Positions 1 to 7,855 of a DNA stretch of 20,700 nt are shown here, piece by piece. Below the pieces are notes generated by a model, which did no database searches, was not told the DNA's origin, and saw only the letters and a list, made by a program, of their open reading frames with translations. The position numbers and the translations under genes are program-made. This DNA comes from a virus. The DNA is taken from the IMG/VR virus record IMGVR_UViG_3300017749_000174, positions 1-20,700 of that record. The stretch is one strand, 5' to 3'. How positions within the stretch are numbered: position 1 is the stretch's first letter; each line of letters begins with the position of its first letter.

Positions 1-22
1 TAATAGATAGTATTATTATACT

Positions 23-667
23 ATGCATTATGAAACAACACCTTTATTCTCTACACCTCTTCTAAAGTCACACTTAGGACCATTAGATCCTATTACACTT
101 GCATGGCTCAAGCGTTTAGATTATCCAAATAGCGCAGTTGCTCAGTATGGTAACGAAGATCATTTGCCTGAATCAGAAAGAGGATTTGATATATTAAGTC
201 AACCAAAGTTATTAAATTTAAAAACTTTAATTAAACGTGCAGTAGATTATTTTGCTTATACAGTACTAGATGTTATTGACGATGTTGAGTTTCAACTTAC
301 TACTAGTTGGATTAATAAAATGAATACTGGTAGTGATATAGAATTACACAATCATGCTAATGCTGTAATTAGTGGAGTATACTATCCTGATGTAGGACCA
401 ACTAGTAATCCTCTTACGTTTAAAAAGAACAGACAACACTTAAATAGTTTTCCTGAACATGTACGTCCAGATACAAAACAAAACTGGAGTCAATATACTT
501 CAGGCGAATGGACTGTAAAACCAATGACAGGTGACGTATTAATCTTTCCTAGCCATTTAGAACATACTGTTGCTAGAAGTTTGGATAAACAAGATAGATA
601 TAGTTTGGCTTTTAATTATTTTCCAAAAGGAAAAATAGGACAAAATTCAGTTAGGACTTTTATATGA
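23..667 (+). CDS. 2OG-Fe(II) oxygenase-like protein, copy 1
   Basis: A 214-aa protein resembling the small phage/bacterial family of putative 2-oxoglutarate/Fe(II)-dependent oxygenases (TIGR02466-like), whose substrates are generally unknown. Visible motifs are the HNH residues at about 109-111 followed by SGVYYP (the HxH-type metal site), GDVLIFPSHLEHTV at about 170-183 giving the distal His (H181), and RYSLAFNYF at about 192-200, whose Arg would bind the 2OG carboxylate. Together these suggest a cupin (double-stranded beta-helix) fold. The next gene is a diverged relative and starts inside this stop codon (ATGA overlap). No clear Shine-Dalgarno is visible in the 22 bases before the ATG, so the gene may be translated from an upstream operon lying outside the window. 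Family assignment is from motifs; the substrate (nucleobase, protein or small molecule) is unknown. Confidence 0.8.
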   Translation: MHYETTPLFSTPLLKSHLGPLDPITLAWLKRLDYPNSAVAQYGNEDHLPESERGFDILSQPKLLNLKTLIKRAVDYFAYTVLDVIDDVEFQLTTSWINKMNTGSDIELHNHANAVISGVYYPDVGPTSNPLTFKKNRQHLNSFPEHVRPDTKQNWSQYTSGEWTVKPMTGDVLIFPSHLEHTVARSLDKQDRYSLAFNYFPKGKIGQNSVRTFI

Positions 668-1281
668 AATATCAAACTACACCGTTATTTTCAATTCCGT
701 TATTCTATGCAAATATAGGATCAGTTAATGCTGAAACAATGACATGGATTGAAAACTTAGATTATCCAGACGAAGCGGCTGGACATGATCATACTTCAGA
801 CAAATATATTTTAAATAGTCCTCAACTATTGTCACTTAAAGAACAAATTCAAAATGCTTGTAATGTGTTTACAAAAGAAGAATTAAAAATAAATGATGAT
901 GTAGAATTTGAAATGCAGAATAGTTGGATTAATAGACATGTAAAGGATGAACAAAATACACTACACTGGCACAGCAATGCTATGTTAAGTGGAGTATATT
1001 ATATACAAAATGAACCAGATGCTGGAGATATTGTATTTCAAAAGTCACATTTATATTATAACTTATTTCATGATACAGTAAGAGTATCTTTTAAAGAACC
1101 TACACAATACAATACAAACGAATTTTATGTATCACCAAGGTCAGGCGATCTAGTGTTATTTCCAAGTCATTTGGAACATATGGTTACCCCAAATCTAACA
1201 ACAACTCCACGATACAGTTTAGCATTTAATTTCTTTGCTAGGGGGACTGTAGGCGGCGGAACATCGGAACTTAAATTATGA
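664..1281 (+). CDS. 2OG-Fe(II) oxygenase-like protein, copy 2
   Basis: A 205-aa relative of the preceding protein. Both begin with a similar M-x-Y-x-TTPLFS N-terminus and share an SWIN segment, an H-x-H metal motif (HWH at about 101-103) followed by SGVYY, a GDLVLFPSHLEH block with the distal His, and RYSLAFNFF near the C-terminus. All predicted iron and 2OG ligands are therefore present in both copies. The middle regions differ substantially, so this is an old duplication rather than a recent repeat. The ATG overlaps the upstream stop by 4 nt and the stop overlaps the next ATG by 4 nt, so the two oxygenases and the dNMP kinase are probably translationally coupled. The substrate is not deducible. 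Confidence 0.8.
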   Translation: MKYQTTPLFSIPLFYANIGSVNAETMTWIENLDYPDEAAGHDHTSDKYILNSPQLLSLKEQIQNACNVFTKEELKINDDVEFEMQNSWINRHVKDEQNTLHWHSNAMLSGVYYIQNEPDAGDIVFQKSHLYYNLFHDTVRVSFKEPTQYNTNEFYVSPRSGDLVLFPSHLEHMVTPNLTTTPRYSLAFNFFARGTVGGGTSELKL

Positions 1282-1889
1282 TTATAGGAATATGCGGCTT
1301 AATTGGCTGTGGTAAAGGAACAGTAGGAGATATCTTAGTTGAGAATCACGGATTTACAAAACTAAGTTTTGCTGATAAATTAAAAGATGGCGTAGCAACA
1401 GTATTCAATTGGGATCGTACTATGCTTGAAGGGGACACTGTAGAAAGCAGAGAATGGCGCGAAACACAAGACGACTTTTGGACTAGAGAAACTGGACGTA
1501 CAATTACACCTAGACTAGTGTTACAAGAGTTTGGTACTGATTGTATGCGTCATGGATTTAATGATGGTATTTGGGTAAGTTTAGTAAAACAAGAATTAGT
1601 TAAATATCCTAATAAAAATTTTGTTATACCTGATGTACGTTTTCCAAACGAAGCAAATATGATTAAGAGCATACACGGCGAAGTATGGCGTGTAAGACGT
1701 GGACAAGATCCTGTATGGATGCGTATGTATCAAGACATTGGTGTTGAACCTAAAGATGTACATGAGTCTGAATGGCGCTGGGCGAACGTTGATTTTAATA
1801 ATATTATATATAACGACTTAGGTATTAACGAACTTAAAAGTCAGGTAAAAGGTCTCCTTGTTTCCAACGAACACCTTGCTTCTGCATAA
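1278..1889 (+). CDS. 1: Deoxynucleoside monophosphate kinase (T4 gp1-like)
   Basis: A 203-aa P-loop kinase. The N-terminus MIIGICGLIGCGKGTVGDIL contains the Walker A loop (GLIGCGKGT, residues 7-15), followed by LSFADKLKDGVA, typical of T4 gp1-type dNMP kinases that convert dNMPs to dNDPs for phage DNA synthesis. A QEFGTDCMR segment and the VIPDVRFPNEA block (about 116-126) are further family features. It is coupled to the oxygenase upstream by a 4-nt overlap. Its last 56 bases are shared with the 3' end of the HNH-type gene on the opposite strand, so the C-terminal residues may have been altered when that gene arrived. The enzyme assignment is firm; exact substrate range is unknown. Confidence 0.88.
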   Translation: MIIGICGLIGCGKGTVGDILVENHGFTKLSFADKLKDGVATVFNWDRTMLEGDTVESREWRETQDDFWTRETGRTITPRLVLQEFGTDCMRHGFNDGIWVSLVKQELVKYPNKNFVIPDVRFPNEANMIKSIHGEVWRVRRGQDPVWMRMYQDIGVEPKDVHESEWRWANVDFNNIIYNDLGINELKSQVKGLLVSNEHLASA

Positions 1890-2169
1890 TACGTTGACAG
1901 TTTGCACATATAGTTTTTAAGTTTAGAATACTACAATTTTCTAAATTACCATCTATATGATATACATTAAATTGCTCATGGTGCTTACTTTTAAATCCGC
2001 ACTTTTCACAACTGTCCTTTTTAGTATATCCTCTTTGCTTCCATTTTGGTACACCGTGCTTTGGCCCATTGCGTAAACATGTTTCACACTTCTTTCGATA
2101 GTATGTTTTGCCGGCTTTCTTATAGTTTATAGCCGCTGGTCGTAGTTTACAATCACATAAAGGTCTCAT
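1834..2169 (-). CDS. HNH-type zinc-finger protein, possible homing endonuclease relative
   Basis: A 111-aa protein with several Cys pairs: C28/C31, C54/C57 (CEKC) and C88/C91 (CANC). Between the last two pairs is the HNH-like core YHIDGN (about 70-75) followed by NLKTICANCQ. This matches the CxxC...H-hidgN...NL..iCxxC layout of phage HNH proteins. However, the usual HH is YH and the final His after the last Cys pair is Gln, so nuclease activity is uncertain. It is the only complete gene on the minus strand and overlaps the 3' end of dNMP kinase by 56 bases. A GGTAAATA late-promoter-like octamer lies 4 nt before its ATG. It may be a free-standing homing-type endonuclease or a degenerate DNA-binding relative. 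Confidence 0.75.
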   Translation of the reverse strand: MRPLCDCKLRPAAINYKKAGKTYYRKKCETCLRNGPKHGVPKWKQRGYTKKDSCEKCGFKSKHHEQFNVYHIDGNLENCSILNLKTICANCQRIMQKQGVRWKQGDLLPDF

Positions 2170-2173
2170 GTTG

Positions 2174-2181
2174 TATTTACC
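2174..2181 (-). promoter_or_regulatory. Late-promoter-like octamer for the HNH gene
   Basis: Read on the minus strand this is GGTAAATA, followed by CAAC and the ATG of the HNH-type gene. It matches the octamers before the + strand late genes, in particular GGTAAATA before gp17. A start about 6 nt downstream would fall at or just inside the ATG. Confidence 0.45.
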
Positions 2182-2236
2182 ACACCTTTTTGGTCCCTTT
2201 TTCTGGTGTTATTATAGGCATTTTAATTTCAATTCA

Positions 2237-2244
2237 TATAAATA
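2237..2244 (+). promoter_or_regulatory. T4-type late promoter of gp18
   Basis: A perfect TATAAATA, the T4 late promoter -10 consensus. It sits in the intergenic gap 38 nt before the gp18 ATG. A transcript starting 5-7 nt downstream would have a leader of about 25 nt containing the AAGGAG ribosome-binding site at 2262-2267. It is the only copy in the window with T at the first position; the others have G. Confidence 0.8.
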
Positions 2245-2274
2245 CTATGAACACTTTTATTAAGGAGAAACACA

Positions 2275-5200
2275 ATGGCATTATCATCACCAGGTGTTGA
2301 GGTTAAAGTAATAGACGAAAGTTTTTACACGCCCAGCGAACCAGGCACCGTACCAATGATATTTGTTGCTACCGCACAAGATAAACAAAATGGCGGCGGG
2401 ACTGGTACAGCACCAGGAACGACAGCGGCAAATGCAGGTAAACCTTTTTTGGTTACCTCACAAAGAGATTTAGTAGAAACATTCGGCGAACCAAAATTTT
2501 ATACGGATACTAACAATAATCCGATACATGCAGGCGAACTTAATGAATATGGACTACAAGCGGCTTACTCACTATTAGGTGTAAGTAACAGAGCATATGT
2601 AGTTAGAGCAGGCGTTGACCTAAGTGGGTTGACAGCAAGTGCAGATGCTCCAACAAGTAACCCAGCAAATGGCACATATTGGGTAGATACAGCAAGCAAT
2701 GTATATGGTATCTTTGAATGGAATTCAGCAGGAGCAAATACGCTCGGCGGTCAATCGTTTGGATACAAAAAGCCATTAGTAATTACAGATGCAACTAGAC
2801 TATTTGGCGAAGTTGCAACAGGCGCACCAAAAACGTCAGTAGGCGCAGTAGGCGACTATGCTATTACAGCGGCAAGTACACTACACAAACTATACTACAA
2901 AAATGAAAGTGGTACATGGGTTGAAGTAGGAACTGGCGCATGGAAAGCAAGTTGGTCTACAACAGCAGGTACTGCTGGTGCAACAACAACTTCAGGCTTG
3001 AACTTTACTATTAACAGTACTACAGTTACAGCAAACGCAACAGACGCAACAGCATTAGCGGCAGTAATTAATGGTTTAAGCATTAGTGGTGTTACAGCAA
3101 CAGTTGAAGCGGCTAACGATATATTAAGATTACACTCAACAGGTGTTAACATTGTACTAGCAGAAGGCACAGGCGCATTAGGCGACATGGGTCTTGTAGC
3201 AGGAACATATGCGGCACCAGCGTTGAATATTGCTCCTCATACAAGTGTTCCCGAGTTTGGTGCAAGTGATACAACTCCACGTCCAACAGGAAGTATTTGG
3301 GCAAAGACTACTACACCAAATAAAGGTGCTAAATGGGCAATCAAAGTTTGGAATGATGCAACTAAATTATGGGACACAAAAGATGTTCCAATTTTTAGTT
3401 CAAACCAAGCGGCTCTAGCAACACTTGATAAAGCAGGCGGCGGTTTAAATCTTGCAACATCAAGTCTTTATATTAAATCAAACGATGCTGAAGCATCTGA
3501 TTTAGTAGCAAACTTTAAAGTGTACAAACGCAATTCAACAGGTGCAACAAGTATTACTTCAAGTGCAGTAACTACACAAGCATCTAGTGGTACAGCATCA
3601 TTTACTCTTCAAGAGTCAATTGTAGGCAGTGCAACACTAGGAAGTGCAGTAACAATTTCACAGGCAGTTGATGGTGATGCAGGTGATGCTGATCATATTG
3701 CAGGTGCAATTAACTCAGCAGGACTTACAAATGTAAGTGCAAGTGTTGACTCACAAAACAGAGTTGTAATTTCACACTCAAAAGGTGGTGATTTTAGAAT
3801 TAAAGATACAAGTGGTCACTTAGCAGAAATTGGTTTTAGTATAACAGATACTGCAAACTTATATACTGCTCCAGCAGGCGATACAAGTGCAGACTTTATT
3901 GCTACAAACTGGAAAGTTTTATCAGCAACTAATAGTTCAAGTGCTCCAACTGCTTTAGCAGTAGACGGAACATTATGGTACAATAGTATTGTTGACGAAG
4001 CAGACATTATGGTACACAATGGTACAACTTGGGTAGGTTATCAAGATACGTCTAGTCCGTACTTTGCGGCGGCGGCAGGTGATAAAACTGATCCATTAGG
4101 ACCAATTGTAAGTGCTACTGAGCCGTTAGCGGCAACAGGACAATCAGATGGAACTGGTCTTAAAGACGGTGACCTTTGGATTAACACTACAAATATTGAC
4201 AAGTATCCAGAGATTTATCGCTGGTCACATGCTAAACAACTTTGGGTGTTATTAGATTCAAGTGATCAAACAACATCAGATGGTGTATTGTTTGGTGATG
4301 CACGTTGGTCAACAGCAGGTTCACTTAGTAAAGAAGCAACTATTGTAGATTTACTAGCAAGTAACTTCTTAGATCCAGATGCTCCAGATCCAGCATTGTA
4401 TCCAAAAGGTATGATTTTATTTAACACACGCAGAAGCGGATTTAATGTTAAGAAATTTGTACGTAACTATATTGATACAACAAGTGAAAACGGACGTCAA
4501 GGAGATGCATTAATGAATTCTTACTATCCACACAGATGGGTAACTGAGTCAGCAAATAATGCAGACGGTTCAGGTAAGTTTGGTCAATCAGCACAGAGAG
4601 CAGTTGTTGTACAAGCAATGCAATCAATGATTAACAGCAACCAAGACATTCGTGATGATGAATCAAGAGTGTTTAACTTAATGGCGGCACCAGGATATCC
4701 AGAACTAATTGGTGAAATGATTTCACTAAACTATGACAGAGGCTTAACAGCATTTGTTGTAGGCGATTCACCAGCAACACTAGATTCAAGTGCTACATCA
4801 CTAAACGAATGGGGTACAAACGTTGCCCTTGCAGTTGAAGATAACAGTGACGGTCTAGTAAGTAGAGATGAATACTTAGGTGTTTACTATCCATGGGGCT
4901 TTACAAGTGATAACGCAGGTAACAACGTTGTTGTTCCGCCGAGTCATATGATGCTAAGAACTATTGCGTTAAGCGATCAAGTTTCGTTTCCATGGTTTGC
5001 TCCAGCAGGAACAAGACGTGGTGGAATTACTAACGCAACAGCGACAGGGTATATTGATAACGAAGGAGAATTTGTTTCAATTGCACTAAACGAAGGACAG
5101 CGTGATACGTTGTTTGGTATTAGTGTAAACCCAATTACATTTATTACAGGCGCAGGACTTGTTTGTTTTGGACAAAAAACAAGAGCAAGAAATGCAAGTG

Positions 5201-5523
5201 CATTAGATAGAGTAAACGTTGCTAGACTAGTAATATACATGCGTAGCCAACTTAATAAACTTGCTAAGCCTTACATCTTTGAGCCAAATGATAAAATCAC
5301 ACGTGATGAGATCAAACAAGCGGCTGAAAGTCTAATGCTTGAGTTAGTTGGTAGTAGAGCACTATACGACTACATTGTAGTATGTGACGAATCTAACAAT
5401 ACTCCTAGTAGAATTGATAGAAACGAACTATACTTAGACATTGCAATTGAACCAGTTAAGGCTGTGGAATTCATTTACATTCCACTTAGACTTAAGAATA
5501 CAGGAGAGATTGCAGGATTATAA
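2275..5523 (+). CDS. 18: Tail sheath protein gp18, enlarged
   Basis: The contractile tail sheath subunit, which polymerises around the tube and contracts to drive injection. The N-terminus MALSSPGVEVKVIDES and the C-terminal region (about 700-1082), including the FVVGDSP, YYPWGF, VPPSHMMLRTIA and EFIYIPLRLKNTGEIAGL segments, are typical of T4-like sheaths. At 1082 aa it is far longer than T4 gp18 (659 aa). The excess lies at about residues 120-690. That region holds five degenerate repeats with a G-x-[LIY]-W or related opening and a later W (about 132-155, 190-225, 337-370, 562-590, 629-660). It also holds two modules (about 240-312 and 445-530) resembling flagellin/FliD IN-type repeats. The start is supported by AAGGAG 7 nt upstream and by the late promoter. 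Confidence 0.93.
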   Translation: MALSSPGVEVKVIDESFYTPSEPGTVPMIFVATAQDKQNGGGTGTAPGTTAANAGKPFLVTSQRDLVETFGEPKFYTDTNNNPIHAGELNEYGLQAAYSLLGVSNRAYVVRAGVDLSGLTASADAPTSNPANGTYWVDTASNVYGIFEWNSAGANTLGGQSFGYKKPLVITDATRLFGEVATGAPKTSVGAVGDYAITAASTLHKLYYKNESGTWVEVGTGAWKASWSTTAGTAGATTTSGLNFTINSTTVTANATDATALAAVINGLSISGVTATVEAANDILRLHSTGVNIVLAEGTGALGDMGLVAGTYAAPALNIAPHTSVPEFGASDTTPRPTGSIWAKTTTPNKGAKWAIKVWNDATKLWDTKDVPIFSSNQAALATLDKAGGGLNLATSSLYIKSNDAEASDLVANFKVYKRNSTGATSITSSAVTTQASSGTASFTLQESIVGSATLGSAVTISQAVDGDAGDADHIAGAINSAGLTNVSASVDSQNRVVISHSKGGDFRIKDTSGHLAEIGFSITDTANLYTAPAGDTSADFIATNWKVLSATNSSSAPTALAVDGTLWYNSIVDEADIMVHNGTTWVGYQDTSSPYFAAAAGDKTDPLGPIVSATEPLAATGQSDGTGLKDGDLWINTTNIDKYPEIYRWSHAKQLWVLLDSSDQTTSDGVLFGDARWSTAGSLSKEATIVDLLASNFLDPDAPDPALYPKGMILFNTRRSGFNVKKFVRNYIDTTSENGRQGDALMNSYYPHRWVTESANNADGSGKFGQSAQRAVVVQAMQSMINSNQDIRDDESRVFNLMAAPGYPELIGEMISLNYDRGLTAFVVGDSPATLDSSATSLNEWGTNVALAVEDNSDGLVSRDEYLGVYYPWGFTSDNAGNNVVVPPSHMMLRTIALSDQVSFPWFAPAGTRRGGITNATATGYIDNEGEFVSIALNEGQRDTLFGISVNPITFITGAGLVCFGQKTRARNASALDRVNVARLVIYMRSQLNKLAKPYIFEPNDKITRDEIKQAAESLMLELVGSRALYDYIVVCDESNNTPSRIDRNELYLDIAIEPVKAVEFIYIPLRLKNTGEIAGL

Positions 5524-5533
5524 TTCATAAAAT

Positions 5534-5555
5534 GAGCCCCTGAAATATGGGGTTC
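5534..5555 (+). terminator. Hairpin after gp18, weak terminator or processing site
   Basis: Arms GAGCCCC (5534-5540) and GGGGTTC (5549-5555) form a 7-bp stem with one G-U pair and an 8-nt loop. No T-run follows, so it is not a classical intrinsic terminator. It may stabilise the 3' end of the sheath mRNA or attenuate read-through into gp19. Confidence 0.5.
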
Positions 5556-5561
5556 GTTAAT

Positions 5562-5569
5562 GATAAATA
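5562..5569 (+). promoter_or_regulatory. Late-promoter-like octamer for gp19
   Basis: GATAAATA followed by C, 22 nt before the gp19 ATG. It lies just past the gp18 hairpin and just ahead of the AGGAG ribosome-binding site (5578-5582). It differs from the T4 consensus only at the first base. Confidence 0.65.
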
Positions 5570-5591
5570 CTTGTAACAGGAGCAAAAAGAT

Positions 5592-6221
5592 ATGGCAATT
5601 TCAACACTCTCAAAAATTACAGTACCACTAGCGAGCGATAGTAGTTCATCAACACAAGGTTTGTTGATGCCGAAACTACAGTATCGTTTTAGAGTGACAC
5701 TTGAGAACTTCGGTGTATCAACACCAACTACAGAATTAACAAAACAAGTTATTGATGTAACACGCCCAACAGTAAACTTTGAGGAATTAGAAATCCCAAT
5801 TTACAACAGTAGAGCATACCTAGCAGGTCGTCCTACTTGGGAAGCAATTACATTGAACTTAAGAGAAGACGTTAACAACAGTGTACAAAAACTAGTTGGC
5901 GAACAACTTCAGAAACAATTTGACTTTTTCGAACAGTCAAGTGCGGCATCAGGTATTGATTACAAATACACAACACGTATTGAAATCTTAGATGGTGGTA
6001 ACGGTGCTAACACACCAAACGTACTAGAAACATTCGAGTTATACGGTTGCTTTATCCAAAACGCAAACTATAACACACTAGCATATAGTTCAAATGAACC
6101 AGTAACTATTGCATTAGCAATACGTTACGACAACGCTATCCAATCACCACAAGGTGAAGGAATTGGTACAGCAGTTGGTAGAACTATTAATAGTCTAGTA
6201 ACAGGCGGCGGCGGACTATAA
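5592..6221 (+). CDS. 19: Tail tube protein gp19
   Basis: A 209-aa subunit of the inner tail tube through which DNA passes. It has the family's pattern of an early beta strand (LQYRFRVTLENFG, about 29-41), a middle segment VTRPTVNFEELEIPIYNSRA, the W-x-x-I-T-L-N-L strand, and a C-terminal region with an ELYGCFIQ strand. It ends in a Gly-rich tail. It is longer than T4 gp19 (163 aa). Placement directly after gp18 is the usual T4-like order. The ATG is preceded by AGGAG at a 9-nt spacing, and the gene is followed by a strong terminator, so gp19 can be made as its own transcript, suiting a very abundant structural protein. Confidence 0.92.
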   Translation: MAISTLSKITVPLASDSSSSTQGLLMPKLQYRFRVTLENFGVSTPTTELTKQVIDVTRPTVNFEELEIPIYNSRAYLAGRPTWEAITLNLREDVNNSVQKLVGEQLQKQFDFFEQSSAASGIDYKYTTRIEILDGGNGANTPNVLETFELYGCFIQNANYNTLAYSSNEPVTIALAIRYDNAIQSPQGEGIGTAVGRTINSLVTGGGGL

Positions 6222-6253
6222 TAAGTTTTTAACATTGCCATAGTATTAGAAAG

Positions 6254-6278
6254 AGGGTGGCTTAGGTCACCCTTTTTT
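6254..6278 (+). terminator. Intrinsic terminator after gp19
   Basis: Arms AGGGTG (6254-6259) and CACCCT (6268-6273) form a 6-bp GC-rich stem with an 8-nt loop, followed directly by a T-run. It lies 33 nt after the gp19 stop. Confidence 0.85.
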
Positions 6279-6303
6279 ATTTTATACGCACTTTTCTTTT
6301 AAG

Positions 6304-6311
6304 GATAAATA
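6304..6311 (+). promoter_or_regulatory. Late-promoter-like octamer for the 388-aa gene
   Basis: GATAAATA, ending exactly 5 nt before the ATG at 6317. Because it follows a terminator, a new start is needed here. A start 5-7 nt after the octamer would fall on the ATG, giving a leaderless mRNA. An AAGGA at 6301-6305 overlaps the octamer and could serve as a ribosome-binding site only on read-through transcripts. Confidence 0.65.
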
Positions 6312-6316
6312 TTTGT

Positions 6317-7483
6317 ATGGCCAATATACTCAACGGATTTTTAAATAATGTTTTACAGGGTGCAACAAATCCTGGTGGTAACCTAAAAGGTTACGACCAT
6401 GCCGCTAGACTATTTACAGACGACAGTATGCGTCTTGCGCCAAAAACTAAATTCCTTTATCATGTTGTATTTGAACTAAGTGCAAGTGCCCAAAAAATGC
6501 AACCTCAATTAGATCAACGCCATAAAAACGAAATTAATATGCTTGTAAAGTCAGCAGATTTACCTAAGTTTAGTATTCAAACTGCAACTAAAAATATGTA
6601 TAATCGTAAAAAGAATTTACAAACTAGCATTGAATATGATCCGATTAACATTACTTTCCATGACGATAACATGGGATTGACTACAACATTAATGGAAGCA
6701 TATTATAGATATTACTACAGAGATGGAAATTATAGAAGCGAAGGAATTTCTCCTCCATACAATCCTCGTAATACATATCAAGGTAAAGAATTACAAAATT
6801 ATCGTTATGGATTAGATAATGATCATACTGAACCTTTCTTTAATAAGATTACAATCTTTCAAATGGCAAGACATGAATACTTAGGATATACTTTAGTTAA
6901 TCCGTTAATTACAGGTCTTACACATGATCAAATGGATAGTGCAGATAACAGCACACCTTCACAAAACCAAATCAGCGTAGCATACGAAGCAGTATTTTAC
7001 AGTAGAGGTCCAGTAGGCGAAAATAGTCCTAAGGGATTTGCAACTACTCATTATGATAAAACTCCTAGTCCGTTAACAATAGGCGGAGGTGGAACTAACA
7101 GTCTATTTGGCGGAGGTGGTGTTATAGGTGGCATTAGTGATATCCTTGGAGACATTGCTGGCGGGCAATTTAATTTAGGTACTGCATTGACAGCGTTTAA
7201 TACATTTAAAAATGCTAAAAATTTAAGTAAAGAAGGACTGCGGGAAGAAGGATTTAATATCTTGAAACGTACAGTTACAAATATTGGTAGAGAAGGTGTT
7301 AGTGGATTAGGTAATATTAGTATTCCAAAACAGTCAGGCAACGGCGGCACTGCTTCAACTACTTCAACAGTAGGCGGCACAGTAAATACTAACAGTGCAT
7401 TATATCAAGATAAGATACTACAAGCGTCTGGCAATTCAAGTGTCGGTAGTACATTACAATCACTAAGAAACGGCGGAACATAA
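6317..7483 (+). CDS. Tail-tube-like virion protein with Gly/Ser/Thr-rich C-terminus
   Basis: A 388-aa protein, probably structural. The N-terminal 240 residues carry segments that parallel gp19: a KTKFLYHVVFE strand (about 43-53), a V-K-S-A-D-L-P-K-F segment, NMYNRKK, and an INITFHDD strand corresponding to gp19's ITLNLRED strand. This suggests a tube-fold paralogue, such as a baseplate tube-initiator (gp54/gp48-like) or an accessory tube protein as found in other marine T4-like phages. A long Tyr-rich loop (YYRYYYRDGNYR, then about 40 residues) is inserted. From about residue 245 the chain is low complexity, rich in Gly, Ser, Thr and Asn. Position between gp19 and the head-completion gene supports a tail role. 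The family assignment is inference; no gene symbol is given. Confidence 0.72.
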   Translation: MANILNGFLNNVLQGATNPGGNLKGYDHAARLFTDDSMRLAPKTKFLYHVVFELSASAQKMQPQLDQRHKNEINMLVKSADLPKFSIQTATKNMYNRKKNLQTSIEYDPINITFHDDNMGLTTTLMEAYYRYYYRDGNYRSEGISPPYNPRNTYQGKELQNYRYGLDNDHTEPFFNKITIFQMARHEYLGYTLVNPLITGLTHDQMDSADNSTPSQNQISVAYEAVFYSRGPVGENSPKGFATTHYDKTPSPLTIGGGGTNSLFGGGGVIGGISDILGDIAGGQFNLGTALTAFNTFKNAKNLSKEGLREEGFNILKRTVTNIGREGVSGLGNISIPKQSGNGGTASTTSTVGGTVNTNSALYQDKILQASGNSSVGSTLQSLRNGGT

Positions 7484-7486
7484 TTC

Positions 7487-7852
7487 ATGAGTAGTAGTTT
7501 AAAAATAACACCCGTTGATAGTTCAAACGAAACAAAAGAATTCTTTAACAAATATTTTACTGATACAATTTCTTATAGTGCAAATCAAGTTGACTCTGTA
7601 GTAGGGTTTTTTCTTAAAAGAGGATTTGATGAAACTTCTGCAACAGGTATTGCTACAGTGCTTTTGCAACAAGCAAAAGTAGATGAAGTAAATGTATTCA
7701 CTTTGTTAGACACTCTTAAAGGATTAACTGATGTACAAGTTAGTGGTCTAGTTGGTGAAATTGTAAATTATAATAGATCCAAAATAAGTGTTATTGGATT
7801 TAAAGTTACCGACATGGTCACGAAGCAAGAGCAACGAAACATAGTGGTGTAA
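7487..7852 (+). CDS. Small conserved-looking phage protein, unknown function
   Basis: A 121-aa, mostly helical protein beginning 3 nt after the preceding stop and ending 3 nt before the next ATG, so it is co-transcribed with its neighbours. It has no transmembrane segment, Cys pair or catalytic motif that I recognise. Two short stretches, EFFNKYF (about 18-24) and VVGFFLKRGFD (about 38-48), suggest packed amphipathic helices. The C-terminus is basic and polar. Given the flanking tube-like and head-completion genes it may be a minor virion or assembly protein, but that is inferred from context only. Confidence 0.7.
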   Translation: MSSSLKITPVDSSNETKEFFNKYFTDTISYSANQVDSVVGFFLKRGFDETSATGIATVLLQQAKVDEVNVFTLLDTLKGLTDVQVSGLVGEIVNYNRSKISVIGFKVTDMVTKQEQRNIVV

Positions 7853-7855
7853 ACC

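Noticed and set aside
2895-3188. Minus-strand reading frame opposite gp18
   Set aside because: Low-complexity shadow of the Ala/Thr/Val-rich sheath insert, with no ribosome-binding site or recognisable motif.
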